Source: an uncultured Pantoea sp.
Lineage (GTDB): Bacteria; Pseudomonadota; Gammaproteobacteria; Enterobacterales; Enterobacteriaceae
NCBI GenBank assembly: GCA_913778495.1
Contig: CAJYVD010000021.1
Span: 1-64,000 of the forward strand
Length of the DNA stretch: 64,000 nt
Direction: 5' to 3'
Shown here in pieces: positions 20,214 to 31,844 of the stretch; position 1 is the first letter of the stretch, and each line of letters opens with the position of its first letter. A program made the translations under genes and the position numbers. Under the pieces are notes generated by a model. It saw only the letters and a program-made list of their open reading frames with translations, was not told where the DNA came from and searched no databases.

Positions 20214-21137
20214 TCAGACGTAGAGTGAGGCTTCGCCCGGTGGACGCGTTTTAAAGCGACGGTGCAGCCAGAGATACTGCTCGGGTGCGCGCAGGATTTC
20301 CTGCTCAATCACTCTATTCATGTAAGCCGCCGCGGCTGACTCATCATGATGTGGATAGCCTTCCAGCTCCGGCTGGATAATCAACTGGTAACCGTCTTTA
20401 CGTACATTGCGAATCAGCACGATGGTCAGCATGGCGGGTTTCGCCAGGCGAGACAGTACGAAGGTGCCGTTGGTGGTCGCGGCTTTTTCCACCGCAAACA
20501 GCGGCGCGAAGGTGCTGCCTTTCGGACCGTAATCCTGATCGGGTGCAAACCAGACGGCTTCGCCCTGCTTAAGCGCCTGCACCATGCCGCGCAGATCGCG
20601 ACGATCGATCATCGCCTTATTGGATCGCATCCGGCCGCGGGTTTGCGCCCACTCCATGGCTTGATTGTTATGCGGACGGTACATGGCCATCATCGGCTGA
20701 CACAGCCCGGTAATGCGGCCGCCCAGCTCCAGCGACATAAAATGCACGCCAATCACCATCACGCCACGCTGCTGGTTTTGGGCGTTTTGTAAATTGCGCA
20801 TGCCGTTGACGTTGAACAGGCGGCGCACGCTGGTATCAGACCAGAACCAGGCGATGCCCGTCTCTGCCAGCGCCATGCCCAGCGATTCGAAGTTCGCGGC
20901 GATCATCGCCTCTTTTTTCTCATCATTGATATTGGGGAAGCAGAGTTCGATGTTGCGGCGCGTAATGCGCTCACGGCGTTTCAGGAAATGACGTGACAGC
21001 TTACCCGCCGACGCGCCCAGCTTGATCAATACAGGGTAGGGAAGCTGTACCAGCAGCCACAGGATGCCTAAGCCAAACCAGGTAAACCAATAGCGGGGAT
21101 GCAGCAGGTGGGAACAAAATTGTCCGGTTTTTTTCAT
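20214..21137 (-). CDS. lpxP: Lipid A palmitoleoyl/lauroyl acyltransferase, LpxP type
   Basis: 307 residues. N-terminal membrane anchor (YWFTWFGLGILWLLVQLPYPVL), then the HX4(D/E) catalytic motif HFMSLE and the conserved RSNKAMIDRRDLRGMVQALK, WFAPDQDYGPKGSTFAPLF and C-terminal PEQYLWLHRRFKTRPPGE. The sequences VMVIGVHFMSLELGGR, MMAMYRPHNNQ and PELEGYP match LpxP better than LpxL. LpxP adds palmitoleate to Kdo2-lipid IVA at low temperature at the inner membrane. LpxL remains the alternative. Confidence 0.88.
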   Translation of the reverse strand: MKKTGQFCSHLLHPRYWFTWFGLGILWLLVQLPYPVLIKLGASAGKLSRHFLKRRERITRRNIELCFPNINDEKKEAMIAANFESLGMALAETGIAWFWSDTSVRRLFNVNGMRNLQNAQNQQRGVMVIGVHFMSLELGGRITGLCQPMMAMYRPHNNQAMEWAQTRGRMRSNKAMIDRRDLRGMVQALKQGEAVWFAPDQDYGPKGSTFAPLFAVEKAATTNGTFVLSRLAKPAMLTIVLIRNVRKDGYQLIIQPELEGYPHHDESAAAAYMNRVIEQEILRAPEQYLWLHRRFKTRPPGEASLYV

Positions 21138-21506
21138 AGCGCCTTCAGGTCATAAGTTACTGTAACGCGCAAGAAGCAAATCCCTGAGATCCCGGAGCGG
21201 TACAACTGTATTAATTACGACCCGCACTTTAGCAAAAAGTGCCGCGGAAGAGTGACAAACTCCACACTCTTTAGGATTAATCAATTTGATGGATACGGTG
21301 GTTTTCCACTCATGAAAATGAGCGTTATTTTACTTTATGTGAATTATTTCAATGGCTTATTTTGTATGGCTACGTTTGAAAGAGAAATGCGCAATGCATG
21401 GTTAGTTAAGGAATGACACATCCATACATCAGATCGGTCGATTCCTTTACATTGCAAAGACAAAAATATGGTCTACGCGTGGGTGCCGGCAAGGTGATCA
21501 AAGCAA
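21138..21506. other. Non-coding region upstream of lpxP
   Basis: About 370 AT-rich bases with no convincing gene. It should contain the lpxP promoter and leader on the minus strand, but no clean -35/-10 pair was found. Confidence 0.4.
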
Positions 21507-21531
21507 AAAAGCCCCGAACGGGGCTTTTTGA
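21507..21531 (-). terminator. Terminator of yicC
   Basis: Minus strand: AAAGCCCC-GTTC-GGGGCTTTTTT, a GC stem flanked by A and T runs, 8 bases after the yicC stop. The A/T symmetry makes it potentially bidirectional. Confidence 0.9.
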
Positions 21532-21538
21532 TAGGGCA

Positions 21539-22402
21539 TTACTCAATATTTTGAATCTGCTCGCGCATCTGCTCAATCAGCACTTTCAACTCTATCGCGG
21601 AGGTGGTGATTTCAGCGTTGATTGACTTCGAGGCTAAGGTATTCGACTCGCGGTTGAACTCCTGCATCATAAAGTCCAGACGACGGCCCACCGCCTCTTT
21701 CTTTTTGAGGATGTTGTAGGTTTCTTTCACGTGCGCGTCGAGGCGATCCAGCTCCTCTGCCACGTCAATGCGCTGCGCCATCATCACCAGCTCTTGCTCA
21801 AGGCGGTTATTTTCGAGCTGCACCTCGGCGTCTTCCAGCTTCGCCACCAGGCGCTCGCGCTGCCATTTCACCACTTCCGGCATCTGCGCGCGCACTTTGC
21901 TGACTTCCTGCGTCACGCCTTCAAGACGCTGCTCAATCAACGTTTTAAGCGCCTGGCCTTCGCTTTCGCGCGCTTCAATGAAGTCATCCAGCGCGCCATC
22001 CAGCGCGAGCAGCAGTTCGGCGTTAATGGCATCCAGATCTTGCTCCGGTGCGGACATGACGCCCGGCCAGCGCAGAATATCCATTGGATTGATCGCACCT
22101 TCGTCGGCCTGCATTTTCACCCAATTGGCCGACTGCACGAGCTGTTTCGCCAGCGCTTCGTTGAGCTGGAGCTCGCCCTGTGCGCTCGGGTCTGCATCAA
22201 AACGCAGATAGCACTCAATCTTGCCGCGCGTCAGGCGATTGCGAATGCGCTCGCGGATCACCGGCTCCAGACCGCGAAATTGCTCCGGCAGACGGATGTA
22301 GGTTTCCAGATAGCGCTGGTTTACCGAACGGAGTTCCCAGGCGGCGCTGCCCCAGTTGCCTTTGGCTTCGCGTCGGGCGTAAGCGGTCATGCTGCGGATC
22401 AT
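21539..22402 (-). CDS. yicC: YicC/YloC-family endoribonuclease
   Basis: 287 residues, identical in length to E. coli YicC, beginning MIRSMTAYARREAKGNWG and ending KVLIEQMREQIQNIE. The C-terminal DUF1732 region is highly conserved (KEAVGRRLDFMMQEFNRESNTLASKS). The family acts as an RNA endonuclease linked to sRNA turnover. An upstream in-frame start at 22561 would overlap the divergent lipoprotein gene and is rejected. Confidence 0.95.
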   Translation of the reverse strand: MIRSMTAYARREAKGNWGSAAWELRSVNQRYLETYIRLPEQFRGLEPVIRERIRNRLTRGKIECYLRFDADPSAQGELQLNEALAKQLVQSANWVKMQADEGAINPMDILRWPGVMSAPEQDLDAINAELLLALDGALDDFIEARESEGQALKTLIEQRLEGVTQEVSKVRAQMPEVVKWQRERLVAKLEDAEVQLENNRLEQELVMMAQRIDVAEELDRLDAHVKETYNILKKKEAVGRRLDFMMQEFNRESNTLASKSINAEITTSAIELKVLIEQMREQIQNIE

Positions 22403-22559
22403 AAGCGTGTACTCATTTTCAGGAATGTTCTGCGCATTATAGTGATGCAGGCTTAACCATGATAGGCATAAGCGCTCGACCGCCTGCCGTGAAAAGCGTG
22501 ACGTGCGCGCTAAGTTCACCCTATGATGGCGCATCAACCCTATTAACGATGAGGCTATC

Positions 22560-23003
22560 ATGTTGAATAAACTCGCGATGCCGCTGGCTCTCGCCCTGTT
22601 TCTTACCGGCTGTCAGGCCCCTGTGGCGCCGCATCAGCACGCTGTCACCCCCACGACGCCGGTCGCGGTGTGTCATTCGGGCGATATGATGATGCAAACC
22701 ACGCTGTGGTTTGGTCTCAGTAAACCAGATGGCGGCACGGTCAGCGCACAAGCGTGGCAGCAGTTTATTGATAATGACGTGACGCCGCGCTTCAAAGACG
22801 GGCTGTCAGTCTACGATGCAAAAGGGCAATGGCTGGGGGAAAATGGCCGACTGGCGCGCGAGAACAGCAAGGCGCTGATGCTGATCCATCGTCCGGATAG
22901 CGCGACCTCAGCGAGTATCGATGCACTGCGCGAGATCTATAAAAAACGCTTCAATCAAGAATCGGTAATGCGCGTGGACGCCTTGGTTTGCGCCGCGTTT
23001 TGA
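22560..23003 (+). CDS. DUF3574 domain lipoprotein
   Basis: 147 residues. A lipoprotein signal ends in LTGC with Cys18 as the lipidation site; the residue after it is Gln, which favours outer membrane sorting. The remainder (WFGLSKPDGG, VTPRFKDGLSVYDAKGQWLGENG, SKALMLIH) matches the DUF3574 pattern. Function unknown. ATG follows GATGAGG. It diverges from yicC and converges on the permease gene. Confidence 0.8.
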   Translation: MLNKLAMPLALALFLTGCQAPVAPHQHAVTPTTPVAVCHSGDMMMQTTLWFGLSKPDGGTVSAQAWQQFIDNDVTPRFKDGLSVYDAKGQWLGENGRLARENSKALMLIHRPDSATSASIDALREIYKKRFNQESVMRVDALVCAAF

Positions 23004-23011
23004 TAAACAGC

Positions 23012-23034
23012 GGGGCGCCGAGTGAAGGCGCCCC
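23012..23034. other. Perfect GC-rich hairpin between convergent genes
   Basis: GGGGCGCC-gagtgaa-GGCGCCCC, an 8-bp perfect stem with a 7-base loop and no T-tract, fills the 36-base gap between the lipoprotein gene and the nucleoside permease gene. Confidence 0.65.
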
Positions 23035-23039
23035 AGCGG

Positions 23040-24224
23040 TTAAATAAACAAGCCGGCAAACGCCGCAGACAACAGGCTCACCAGCGTTGAGCCATACACC
23101 AGCTTCAAGCCGAAGCGCGACACGACGTTACCCTGCCGTTCATTCAGGCCTTTGATGGCGCCCGCAACGATGCCGATTGAGGCAAAGTTAGCAAAAGACA
23201 CCAGGAACACCGACAGAATCCCCAGGCCGCGTGGCGACATGCCGGCGGCGACTTTTTTCAGCTCGATCATGGCAACAAACTCATTGGCGACCAGCTTGGT
23301 CGCCATAATGCTGGCTGCCTGCAGGGCATCCGCCGAAGGGATGCCGATCAGCCAGGCAAAGGGATAGAACAGATACCCCAGCAGCTGCTGGAAGCTGTAG
23401 CCAAATACGGCGGCAAACACCGCGTTAATGGCGGCGATCAGGGCAATGAAGCCAATCAGCATCGCCAGAATAATCATGGCAACTTTGAAACCGGCGAGAA
23501 TGTATTCACCCAGCATCTCAAAGAAGCTTTGCTCCTCATGCAGTTTGTCCAGCGCGATATGCTCTTCCGTCTCAGGCTGCGTGGGGTTGATGATCGACAG
23601 GATAATAAAAGTGCTGAACATGTTGAGCAGCAGCGCGGCGACCACATAGCGCGCATCGATCATCGACATGTAGGCGCCCACAATCGACAGCGAAACGGTG
23701 GACATGGCGGTGGCGGCCATGGTGTACATGCGCGGTGCGGAGATATCGCCAAGGATGCCTTTGTACGCAATAAAGTTCTCAGACTGCCCGAGGATCAGCG
23801 TACTGACGGCATTGAACGACTCCAGTTTGCCCATGCCGTTGACCTTCGACAGCAGCGTGCCCACCAGGCGGATCAGGAGCGGCAAAATACGCCAGTGCTG
23901 TAAAATGCCAATCAGCGCGGAAATAAACACAATGGGACACAGGACGCCGAGGAAAATAAACGCCAGCCCCTGCTTCGCCATGTTGCCGAACACAAAATCG
24001 GTGCCCTGGGCGGCAAAGGTTAACAGCGTTTCAAAGAAACCGCCGACGCCGGTGACGACCGATTGTCCCCCTGCGGAATGCAGGAAAAACCAACCCAGTG
24101 CGGCTTCTGCCACCAGCAGCTGCACGATAAAACGCGGACGAATCCGCTTGCGGTCATGGCTGACCACCAACGCAAGGGCAAAAATCACCGCCAGCGCCAG
24201 AAGAAAATGAAGTATCGCTGTCAT
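23040..24224 (-). CDS. NupC-family concentrative nucleoside transporter
   Basis: 394 residues, about 9-10 membrane segments, with the CNT signatures [63 protein letters not shown] and [10 protein letters not shown]. The family couples nucleoside uptake to the proton gradient. It is close to NupC and to YeiJ/NupX; which one cannot be decided by eye. The gene sits among pyrimidine and RNA-turnover genes (rph, pyrE, dut), where E. coli has no permease. Confidence 0.88.
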   Translation of the reverse strand: MTAILHFLLALAVIFALALVVSHDRKRIRPRFIVQLLVAEAALGWFFLHSAGGQSVVTGVGGFFETLLTFAAQGTDFVFGNMAKQGLAFIFLGVLCPIVFISALIGILQHWRILPLLIRLVGTLLSKVNGMGKLESFNAVSTLILGQSENFIAYKGILGDISAPRMYTMAATAMSTVSLSIVGAYMSMIDARYVVAALLLNMFSTFIILSIINPTQPETEEHIALDKLHEEQSFFEMLGEYILAGFKVAMIILAMLIGFIALIAAINAVFAAVFGYSFQQLLGYLFYPFAWLIGIPSADALQAASIMATKLVANEFVAMIELKKVAAGMSPRGLGILSVFLVSFANFASIGIVAGAIKGLNERQGNVVSRFGLKLVYGSTLVSLLSAAFAGLFI

Positions 24225-24371
24225 CTTTTATCTTTATCTCGGAGGGAAAGGGCGCATTTAGCCACAGCTGCGGCGGAATTTCATCCAGGAAAAGGGGCGC
24301 AAGCGGGCAGGACAGCTGCGCCTGAAGTCCGTATAATGCGCAGCCAAACCTATGCAAGCCGGAGAGAAACC

Positions 24372-25088
24372 ATGCGTCCAGCAGGCCGTAGCACTTCTGA
24401 AGTGCGTCCCGTCACCCTGACTCGTCACTACACCAAACACGCCGAAGGCTCGGTGCTTGTTGAGTTCGGTGAAACTAAAGTGCTCTGCACCGCGACCATT
24501 GAAGAGGGCGTTCCCCGTTTCCTGAAAGGCAAAGGCCAGGGTTGGATCACCGCCGAGTACGGCATGCTGCCGCGCTCGACCCACAGCCGCATGGCGCGTG
24601 AAGCGGCCAAAGGCAAACAGGGCGGGCGTACCCTGGAAATTCAGCGCCTGATTGCCCGCTCCCTGCGCGCGGCGGTGGATTTAGCGGCGCTGGGTGAGTA
24701 CACCATCACGCTGGACTGCGACGTCATTCAGGCCGATGGCGGCACGCGCACGGCGTCCATTACCGGTGCCTGTGTGGCGTTGGCCGATGCGCTGAACGCG
24801 TTGGTTGCCGCAGGCAAGCTGAAAACCAGCCCGCTGAAAGGCATGGTGGCGGCTATCTCAGTGGGCATCGTTGCCGGAGAAGCGGTATGTGACCTGGAGT
24901 ATGTGGAAGACGCCGCCGCAGAGACCGACATGAATGTCGTGATGACAGAAGACGGTCGCATGATTGAAGTGCAGGGCACCGCAGAAGGTGAGCCCTTCAG
25001 CCACGACGAGTTGTTGCAGCTGCTGGCGCTGGCGCGCGACGGTATTGCGCAGCTGATTCAGGCGCAAAAAGCAGCGTTAACATCTTGA
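24372..25088 (+). CDS. rph: RNase PH
   Basis: 238 residues from [33 protein letters not shown], full length without the frameshift known from E. coli K-12. Phosphate-binding RxxGGR-type motif is [20 protein letters not shown] and the acidic metal site [19 protein letters not shown] is intact. It trims tRNA 3' ends by phosphorolysis. The ATG at 24372 follows GGAGAGAAAC. Its translation controls the attenuator before pyrE. Confidence 0.98.
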   Translation: MRPAGRSTSEVRPVTLTRHYTKHAEGSVLVEFGETKVLCTATIEEGVPRFLKGKGQGWITAEYGMLPRSTHSRMAREAAKGKQGGRTLEIQRLIARSLRAAVDLAALGEYTITLDCDVIQADGGTRTASITGACVALADALNALVAAGKLKTSPLKGMVAAISVGIVAGEAVCDLEYVEDAAAETDMNVVMTEDGRMIEVQGTAEGEPFSHDELLQLLALARDGIAQLIQAQKAALTS

Positions 25089-25095
25089 GGTAACA

Positions 25096-25121
25096 GGCGA
25101 CCATGGAGTCGCCTTTTTTTT
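25096..25121 (+). terminator. pyrE attenuator
   Basis: GGCGAC-CATGGA-GTCGCC followed by eight T residues, starting 8 bases after the rph stop and ending 17 bases before pyrE. In E. coli the same arrangement lets ribosomes finishing rph prevent termination when UTP is low, so pyrE rises on pyrimidine starvation. Confidence 0.9.
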
Positions 25122-25137
25122 ACGAGAGGAATGAGAA

Positions 25138-25779
25138 ATGAAAGCCTGGCAGCGTCAATTTATCGAATTTGCCCTCAACAAAGGGGTGCTGAAATTTGGG
25201 AAGTTCACTCTAAAATCCGGACGGAAAAGTCCCTATTTCTTTAACGCGGGTCTGTTTAATACCGGACGGGATTTAGCGCTGCTGGGCCGTTTTTATGCAC
25301 AGGCGCTGGTAGACGCCGGCGTGGATTTTGATCTGCTGTTTGGCCCCGCTTACAAAGGGATCCCGATCGCCACCACCACCGCCGTGGCCCTGGCCGATCA
25401 TCACGATCGCGACGTACCTTACTGCTTTAACCGCAAGGAAGCCAAAGATCACGGTGAAGGTGGCTTGCTGGTGGGCAGTCCGCTGCAGGGTAAAGTGATG
25501 CTGGTGGACGACGTAATTACCGCAGGCACTGCCATTCGTGAGTCGATGGACATCATTAATGCGCATAACGCCACGCTGGCGGGCGTATTAATTTCTCTGG
25601 ATCGTCAGGAGCGCGGTCGTGGCGAAATCTCTGCCATTCAAGAAGTTGAGCGTGACTATCAGTGTCAGGTGACGGCTATCGTGACCTTAAGCGACGTGAT
25701 TGATTATCTGGAAGAGAAGCCGGAGATGGCCGATCATCTGGCCAACGTGCGCAGCTATCGCAAAGCGTACGGGGTATAA
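25138..25779 (+). CDS. pyrE: Orotate phosphoribosyltransferase
   Basis: 213 residues. PRPP-binding motif [14 protein letters not shown] is at about 120-133, with [17 protein letters not shown] and the flexible loop [11 protein letters not shown] before it. Converts orotate and PRPP to OMP in UMP synthesis. ATG follows GAGAGGAATGAGAA. Second gene of rph-pyrE. Confidence 0.98.
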   Translation: MKAWQRQFIEFALNKGVLKFGKFTLKSGRKSPYFFNAGLFNTGRDLALLGRFYAQALVDAGVDFDLLFGPAYKGIPIATTTAVALADHHDRDVPYCFNRKEAKDHGEGGLLVGSPLQGKVMLVDDVITAGTAIRESMDIINAHNATLAGVLISLDRQERGRGEISAIQEVERDYQCQVTAIVTLSDVIDYLEEKPEMADHLANVRSYRKAYGV

Positions 25780-25787
25780 CCGTGGCG

Positions 25788-25817
25788 TTTGCCGCGCGTG
25801 ATCAGACGCGCGGCAAA
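25788..25817. other. Perfect 12-bp inverted repeat between convergent pyrE and slmA
   Basis: TTTGCCGCGCGT-gatcag-ACGCGCGGCAAA, a perfect stem with a six-base loop. No T-run follows on the plus strand beyond the stem; the minus strand ends in TTT within the stem. It lies in the 41-base gap between the two stops. Confidence 0.7.
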
Positions 25818-25820
25818 GGA

Positions 25821-26417
25821 TTACACCAGCTGAGCAGCCAGCAGCGGCCAGCGCTGCTCAAAATCGCTGGTGGGGCGATAGCGGAACTCTGAGCGCACGT
25901 AGCGCGACAGCAGGCCTTCACAAAAGGCCAGTAGCTGGCTGGCCAGCAGCGCTTCGTCTGCCTGGAAACCTTCACCCTCACGCATTTTTTTCTCACGCAT
26001 TACCTGACGCAGCTGCACCTCTATGCGTTCAAACAGCTGATTGATGCGCCCTTGCAGGCGATCCTGTTCAAACATCAGCGCATGGCCGGTTAAAATACGC
26101 GTCAAACCCGGGTTACGTTCGCCAAATCCCAGAATCAGCTGCACGATAAGCCGTAGACGCGTCAGCGTCTCTTTTTCATCGTTCAGAATGAGATTGATGC
26201 GCGTGATAAGACTGTCTTCAATAAATTCAATAAGGCTGTCGAACATGCGCGTTTTGCTGGGAAAATGTCGATATAGGGCGGCTTCTGACACCCCGACATT
26301 TGCGGCCAGCTTAGCCGTGGTGATGCGCTGACTGCCATCGCTTGACTCCAGCATCTGTGCCAGCGCCTGCAAAATCTCTTCGCGGCGGTTCCGTTTCGCG
26401 ACTTTTTTTTCTGCCAT
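25821..26417 (-). CDS. slmA: Nucleoid occlusion factor SlmA (TetR family)
   Basis: 198 residues starting [20 protein letters not shown], with a TetR-type helix-turn-helix ([32 protein letters not shown] at about 30-60). SlmA bound to chromosomal sites inhibits FtsZ assembly over the nucleoid. The ATG at 26417 matches the family start; a start three codons earlier is also possible. It follows dut in the same direction after 118 bases. Confidence 0.97.
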   Translation of the reverse strand: MAEKKVAKRNRREEILQALAQMLESSDGSQRITTAKLAANVGVSEAALYRHFPSKTRMFDSLIEFIEDSLITRINLILNDEKETLTRLRLIVQLILGFGERNPGLTRILTGHALMFEQDRLQGRINQLFERIEVQLRQVMREKKMREGEGFQADEALLASQLLAFCEGLLSRYVRSEFRYRPTSDFEQRWPLLAAQLV

Positions 26418-26535
26418 GACCTTCAAGACCCCTGAAATTCACCAAAAACAGGCAATACGCGCCCCTGTGTCACAGAGTAAGCGGCCTGTGACGCTGGGAA
26501 ATAAAAAGATGGCGTAGAGAAAAGTGTGCTGCGTA

Positions 26536-26994
26536 TTACTGACGACCGGAATGGCCAAAGCCACCGTCGCCGCGATCGCTGGTGTCAAATGCGTCCACCA
26601 GATTAAATTCAGCCTGCACCACCGGCACAAACACCAGCTGCGCCAGGCGATCGCCGGGCTGCAGCGTAAAGTGCTGCTGGCCGCGGTTCCACACGGACAC
26701 CATCAGCTGTCCTTGATAATCCGAGTCAATTAAGCCCACCAGGTTACCCAGCACGATGCCGTGTTTATGACCCAAGCCGGAGCGCGGAAGAATCACGGCA
26801 GCCAAAGAAGGATCGGCAATGTGAATGGCCAGGCCAGTCGGCACCAGCGTGGTGGTACCCGGCGCGATCTCCAGCGCGTCATCCAGACAGGCGCGCAAAT
26901 CAAGCCCAGCAGAACCCGAGGTAGCATACGTAGGCAGCGGAAATTCACTGCCCACGCGTGGATCAAGAATCTTTACGTCTATTTTTTTCATCAT
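26536..26994 (-). CDS. dut: dUTP pyrophosphatase
   Basis: 152 residues from [15 protein letters not shown]. All five dUTPase motifs are visible: SAGLDLRAC (I), [14 protein letters not shown] (II/III region), [19 protein letters not shown], and the C-terminal phosphate-binding [12 protein letters not shown] (V). Acts as a trimer to convert dUTP to dUMP. The 5' end overlaps coaBC by 32 bases, as in E. coli. Confidence 0.98.
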   Translation of the reverse strand: MMKKIDVKILDPRVGSEFPLPTYATSGSAGLDLRACLDDALEIAPGTTTLVPTGLAIHIADPSLAAVILPRSGLGHKHGIVLGNLVGLIDSDYQGQLMVSVWNRGQQHFTLQPGDRLAQLVFVPVVQAEFNLVDAFDTSDRGDGGFGHSGRQ

Positions 26995-28192
26995 AACGGC
27001 TGACAATCTCGTCTATTAATTGTTGGCCAAGAAGGGCCTTATCGCTGAGCGGTAAGACTTTTTCCCCATCCTGCCAAAAAAGGTGAAGAGCATTGGTGTC
27101 GCTATTGAATCCCTGCCCGGCTTTTGCGACATCATTGGCGCAAATCAGGTCCAGGTTTTTTCGCACCCGCTTTTGCCGCGCGTATTCTTCCACATTCTGG
27201 GTTTCGGCAGCAAATCCGACAACATAAGGGCGATTTTTTAGCAAGTTTGCCACGCCCGCGACGATATCGGGATTTTTAACCAGCTGCACCGTGACGCTAT
27301 CGTCTCCGCCCTGCTTTTTGATTTTTTCGGCAGCAATGGTTGCCGCGCGGTAGTCTGCCACGGCTGCGCTAGCAATGAAAATATGTTGTTGGCTGATTTG
27401 CGCCATCACGGCGGCCTCCATCTCCAGCGCACTGTTCACGTCCACCCGCGTCACGCCTGCGGGCGCGGCCAGGGCTACCGGTCCGGAAATCAACGTGACG
27501 TTGGCGCCGCGTTTTGCGGCCGCGGCGGCAATGGCGTACCCCATTTTGCCCGAGCTGTGGTTGCTGATATACCGCACCGGGTCAAGCGCTTCGCGCGTAG
27601 GGCCGGCGGTGATCATAATGTTGAGATGTTGCAGATCGTTGACGGGCGCAGCCCACTCCAGCGCATGCGCCACAATGGCCAGCGGGTCAAGCATACGGCC
27701 GGGACCGACATCGCCGCACGCCTGGCTGCCGCTGTCCGGCCCCCAGATCAAGACACCGCGCTGGTGAAGGCGCGTCAGGTTCTCCTGCGTCACGGCGGCG
27801 CGATACATTTGTTGGTTCATTGCCGGAACGATAGCCAGCGGCGCGGCGCTCGCAAGGCAGGCGGTGGTGACCAGATCGTTCGCCATGCCGGCCGTGACGC
27901 GGGCAATCAGGTCGGCGGAGGCCGGGGCCAGCAGAATCAAATCCGCCCACTTTGCCAGCTCAATATGGCCCATCGCGGCTTCCGCCGCCGGGTCGAGGAG
28001 ATCGTCAAACACGGGATGCCCTGAAACGGCTTGCAGACTCAGCGGCGTAATAAAGGCCCGTGCAGCCTGCGTCATCATCACGCGTACTTCCGCGCCGCGA
28101 TCGCGCAGTCTGCGTACCAGCTCGGGCGCTTTATACGCAGCAATGCCGCCGCTCACGCCCAGCAGAATTTTTTTTCCGGCTAATCCCGTCAT
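26963..28192 (-). CDS. coaBC: Bifunctional phosphopantothenoylcysteine decarboxylase/phosphopantothenate-cysteine ligase
   Basis: 409 residues. The N-terminal flavoprotein (CoaC) half has [37 protein letters not shown] and PAMNQQMY with the catalytic Asn. The C-terminal CoaB half has [25 protein letters not shown] and KNPDI. Two steps of CoA synthesis in one chain. The ATG at 28192 follows GAGGTCAACT; an upstream extension in the same frame is rejected because it lacks family similarity and overlaps the radC leader. Confidence 0.97.
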   Translation of the reverse strand: MTGLAGKKILLGVSGGIAAYKAPELVRRLRDRGAEVRVMMTQAARAFITPLSLQAVSGHPVFDDLLDPAAEAAMGHIELAKWADLILLAPASADLIARVTAGMANDLVTTACLASAAPLAIVPAMNQQMYRAAVTQENLTRLHQRGVLIWGPDSGSQACGDVGPGRMLDPLAIVAHALEWAAPVNDLQHLNIMITAGPTREALDPVRYISNHSSGKMGYAIAAAAAKRGANVTLISGPVALAAPAGVTRVDVNSALEMEAAVMAQISQQHIFIASAAVADYRAATIAAEKIKKQGGDDSVTVQLVKNPDIVAGVANLLKNRPYVVGFAAETQNVEEYARQKRVRKNLDLICANDVAKAGQGFNSDTNALHLFWQDGEKVLPLSDKALLGQQLIDEIVSRYDEKNRRKDS

Positions 28193-28381
28193 AGTTGACC
28201 TCACCTGAAGACAGAGTGCCGCGTCTGGTCTGAGGCGGCAGATGCGGGCAACTTTATCATAAAATCCCCAGGGCGCCTTTTCACGGCCTGCGCCTTTGCG
28301 AGCCCGCGCTGAAAAGCAGGCAAAGGCGCTGGCGTCGGATGTGCCGCGCACGCAGACTGAGCGCGAATCTGAGAGGGCACT

Positions 28382-29041
28382 ATGGACACTGAACTGGCAC
28401 CACGAGAAAAGCTGCTGGCGACGGGCGCGGCATCGTTAAGCGATGTTGAGCTGTTGGCCATCTTTTTGCGCACCGGCCTGCGCGGCATCAGCGTGATCAC
28501 GCTGGCCGAACAGATGATGCATGAATTTGGCTCCCTGTACGGCATCATCACAGCGGGACCAGAGAAACTCCGCACGGTAAAAGGCATTGGCAGTGCCAAA
28601 ATGGCGCAGCTTCAGGCGATTGCAGAACTGGGGCAGCGTTTTTTTGCCAGCCAGCTTTCGCGGGAGAACGTCATGAAGAATCCGCATGTCACCCGGCACT
28701 ATCTGCAAAGCGTGCTGGCGCATCAGGAGCGGGAGGTCTTCATGGCGCTGTTTCTGGATAATCAACACCGTGTGTTACAGGCGCAACGCATGTTTTCAGG
28801 TACGCTGGCGAGCGTGGAGGTGCACCCCCGCGAAATCGTGCGCGAGGCGCTGAAACGCAATGCCGCCGCGGTAATTATTGCGCATAACCACCCTTCAGGC
28901 ATGGCCGAACCCAGCCGGGCTGACCGGGACATTACCGAGAGAGTGAAGCAGGCCTGCGCGCTGCTCAACATCCGGTTATTGGATCATCTGGTCATCGGAC
29001 AGGGTGATTACACCTCTTTCGCGGAACGCGGTTGGCTATGA
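28382..29041 (+). CDS. radC: RadC-family JAB/MPN domain protein
   Basis: 219 residues. N-terminal helix-hairpin-helix ([18 protein letters not shown]) then an MPN/JAMM metal site EVHPRE...HNHPSG-x9-D typical of DNA repair-like RadC. Despite the name, a role in repair is not established in E. coli. ATG at 28382 follows GAGAGGGCACT. Divergent from coaBC. Confidence 0.95.
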   Translation: MDTELAPREKLLATGAASLSDVELLAIFLRTGLRGISVITLAEQMMHEFGSLYGIITAGPEKLRTVKGIGSAKMAQLQAIAELGQRFFASQLSRENVMKNPHVTRHYLQSVLAHQEREVFMALFLDNQHRVLQAQRMFSGTLASVEVHPREIVREALKRNAAAVIIAHNHPSGMAEPSRADRDITERVKQACALLNIRLLDHLVIGQGDYTSFAERGWL

Positions 29042-29111
29042 ATTGGCGGCGCGATTGGGCAGAAATGAGGCGTTTTCACGCGATCCAGCGGGATCTTTAT
29101 TTGTTCGGGAC

Positions 29112-29140
29112 TTGAGCACTTGGCCTGAGCGGCGTATACT
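29112..29140 (+). promoter_or_regulatory. Sigma70 promoter of rpmB-rpmG
   Basis: TTGAGC (29112-29117), a 17-base spacer, and TATACT (29135-29140): a strong consensus promoter. Transcription would start near 29147, giving a leader of about 138 bases. Confidence 0.85.
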
Positions 29141-29169
29141 ACGCCACCTTTGAGAATCTCGGGTTTGGC

Positions 29170-29240
29170 GTTTGGGCCAGCTTAGCGGGTTCACATGGAA
29201 CTCGCCTGGGCGGGCTAAGGCCTGACGAGGCGGCCAAAAC
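29170..29240 (+). promoter_or_regulatory. Structured 5' leader of rpmB-rpmG
   Basis: GTTTGGGCC (29170-29178) can pair with GGCCAAAAC (29232-29240) with one mismatch, enclosing CTTAGC/GCTAAG (29181-29186 with 29214-29219) and a GTTC-acatg-GAAC hairpin (29189-29201). This nested structure ends 45 bases before the start codon. A regulatory role is inferred only from the fold. Confidence 0.5.
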
Positions 29241-29263
29241 CTAGTTTTTAAAGCTCGAGCTGA

Positions 29264-29521
<258 letters not shown>

Positions 29522-29528
29522 GGACTGA

Positions 29529-29699
<171 letters not shown>

Positions 29700-29715
29700 T
29701 TTTGGTGTTCTTGCG

Positions 29716-29742
29716 AAAAACCCGGCTCCGGCCGGGTTTTTT
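29716..29742 (+). terminator. Terminator of rpmB-rpmG
   Basis: AAAAACCCGGC-TCCG-GCCGGGTTTTTT: a GC stem extended by A/T pairs with a T-tract, 16 bases after the rpmG stop. Confidence 0.95.
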
Positions 29743-29769
29743 GTTTCTGCGCTTCGTTAAGGAGATGAG

Positions 29770-30579
29770 ATGCCTGAGTTACCAGAGGTTGAAACCAGCC
29801 GACGCGGAATTGAGCCTCATTTAGTGGGGCAGACTATTTTGCACGCCATCGTGCGTAACCCGCGCTTGCGCTGGCCGGTTTCCCATGAAATCCACGCGTT
29901 GAGCGATCAGCCTGTACTGAGCGTACAGCGCCGAGCCAAATACTTGCTGCTGGAGCTGCCGCACGGCTGGATTATCATCCATCTCGGCATGTCGGGCAGC
30001 CTGCGAGTGCTACCGGGTGAACTGCCGGCGGCAAAACATGACCACGTCGATCTGGTGATGAGCAATGGCAAAGTGCTGCGCTATACCGATCCGCGCCGCT
30101 TCGGTGCCTGGCTGTGGAGTACCGACCTGCAGGGCAGTAGCGTACTGGCGCATCTTGGACCCGAGCCGCTGAGTAGCGACTTTAACGGCGCCTACCTGTT
30201 TGAAAAATCACGCGGCAAGCGCACCGTGATTAAGCAGTGGCTGATGGACAACAAAGTGGTGGTCGGCGTGGGCAACATCTACGCCAGTGAGTCGCTCTTT
30301 ACCGCCGGGATCTTGCCCGATCGTCCCGTAATGAGCATCAGCGCGGAAGAAGCTGACCGACTGGCGGATACCATCAAGGCGGTACTGTTGCGCTCTATTG
30401 AGCAGGGGGGAACCACGCTGCGTGACTTCCTGCAAACCGACGGTAAACCGGGATATTTTGCGCAGCAACTGCAAGTTTATGGCCGGAGCGGCGAACCGTG
30501 CCGTGCGTGTGGTACGCCGATTTTGAGCGGCAAACATGGTCAGCGCAGCACCTTCTGGTGCCCACGCTGTCAGCGCTAG
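29770..30579 (+). CDS. mutM: Formamidopyrimidine-DNA glycosylase
   Basis: 269 residues starting [20 protein letters not shown]: Pro2 and Glu3 are the catalytic N-terminus after Met removal. H2TH domain contains [16 protein letters not shown]-terminal zinc finger CRACGT-x16-CPRC. Removes 8-oxoguanine from DNA. ATG follows AAGGAGATGAG. Its stop abuts the coaD stop with no gap. Confidence 0.98.
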   Translation: MPELPEVETSRRGIEPHLVGQTILHAIVRNPRLRWPVSHEIHALSDQPVLSVQRRAKYLLLELPHGWIIIHLGMSGSLRVLPGELPAAKHDHVDLVMSNGKVLRYTDPRRFGAWLWSTDLQGSSVLAHLGPEPLSSDFNGAYLFEKSRGKRTVIKQWLMDNKVVVGVGNIYASESLFTAGILPDRPVMSISAEEADRLADTIKAVLLRSIEQGGTTLRDFLQTDGKPGYFAQQLQVYGRSGEPCRACGTPILSGKHGQRSTFWCPRCQR

Positions 30580-31841
<1,262 letters not shown>

Positions 31842-31844
31842 GCG

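Noticed and set aside
21413..21625. 70-residue plus-strand frame running into yicC
   Set aside because: It crosses the yicC terminator and its tail is antisense to yicC.
24063..24371. In-frame upstream extension of rph
   Set aside because: It would overlap the divergent permease gene; the ATG at 24372 has a good ribosome site and the family start.
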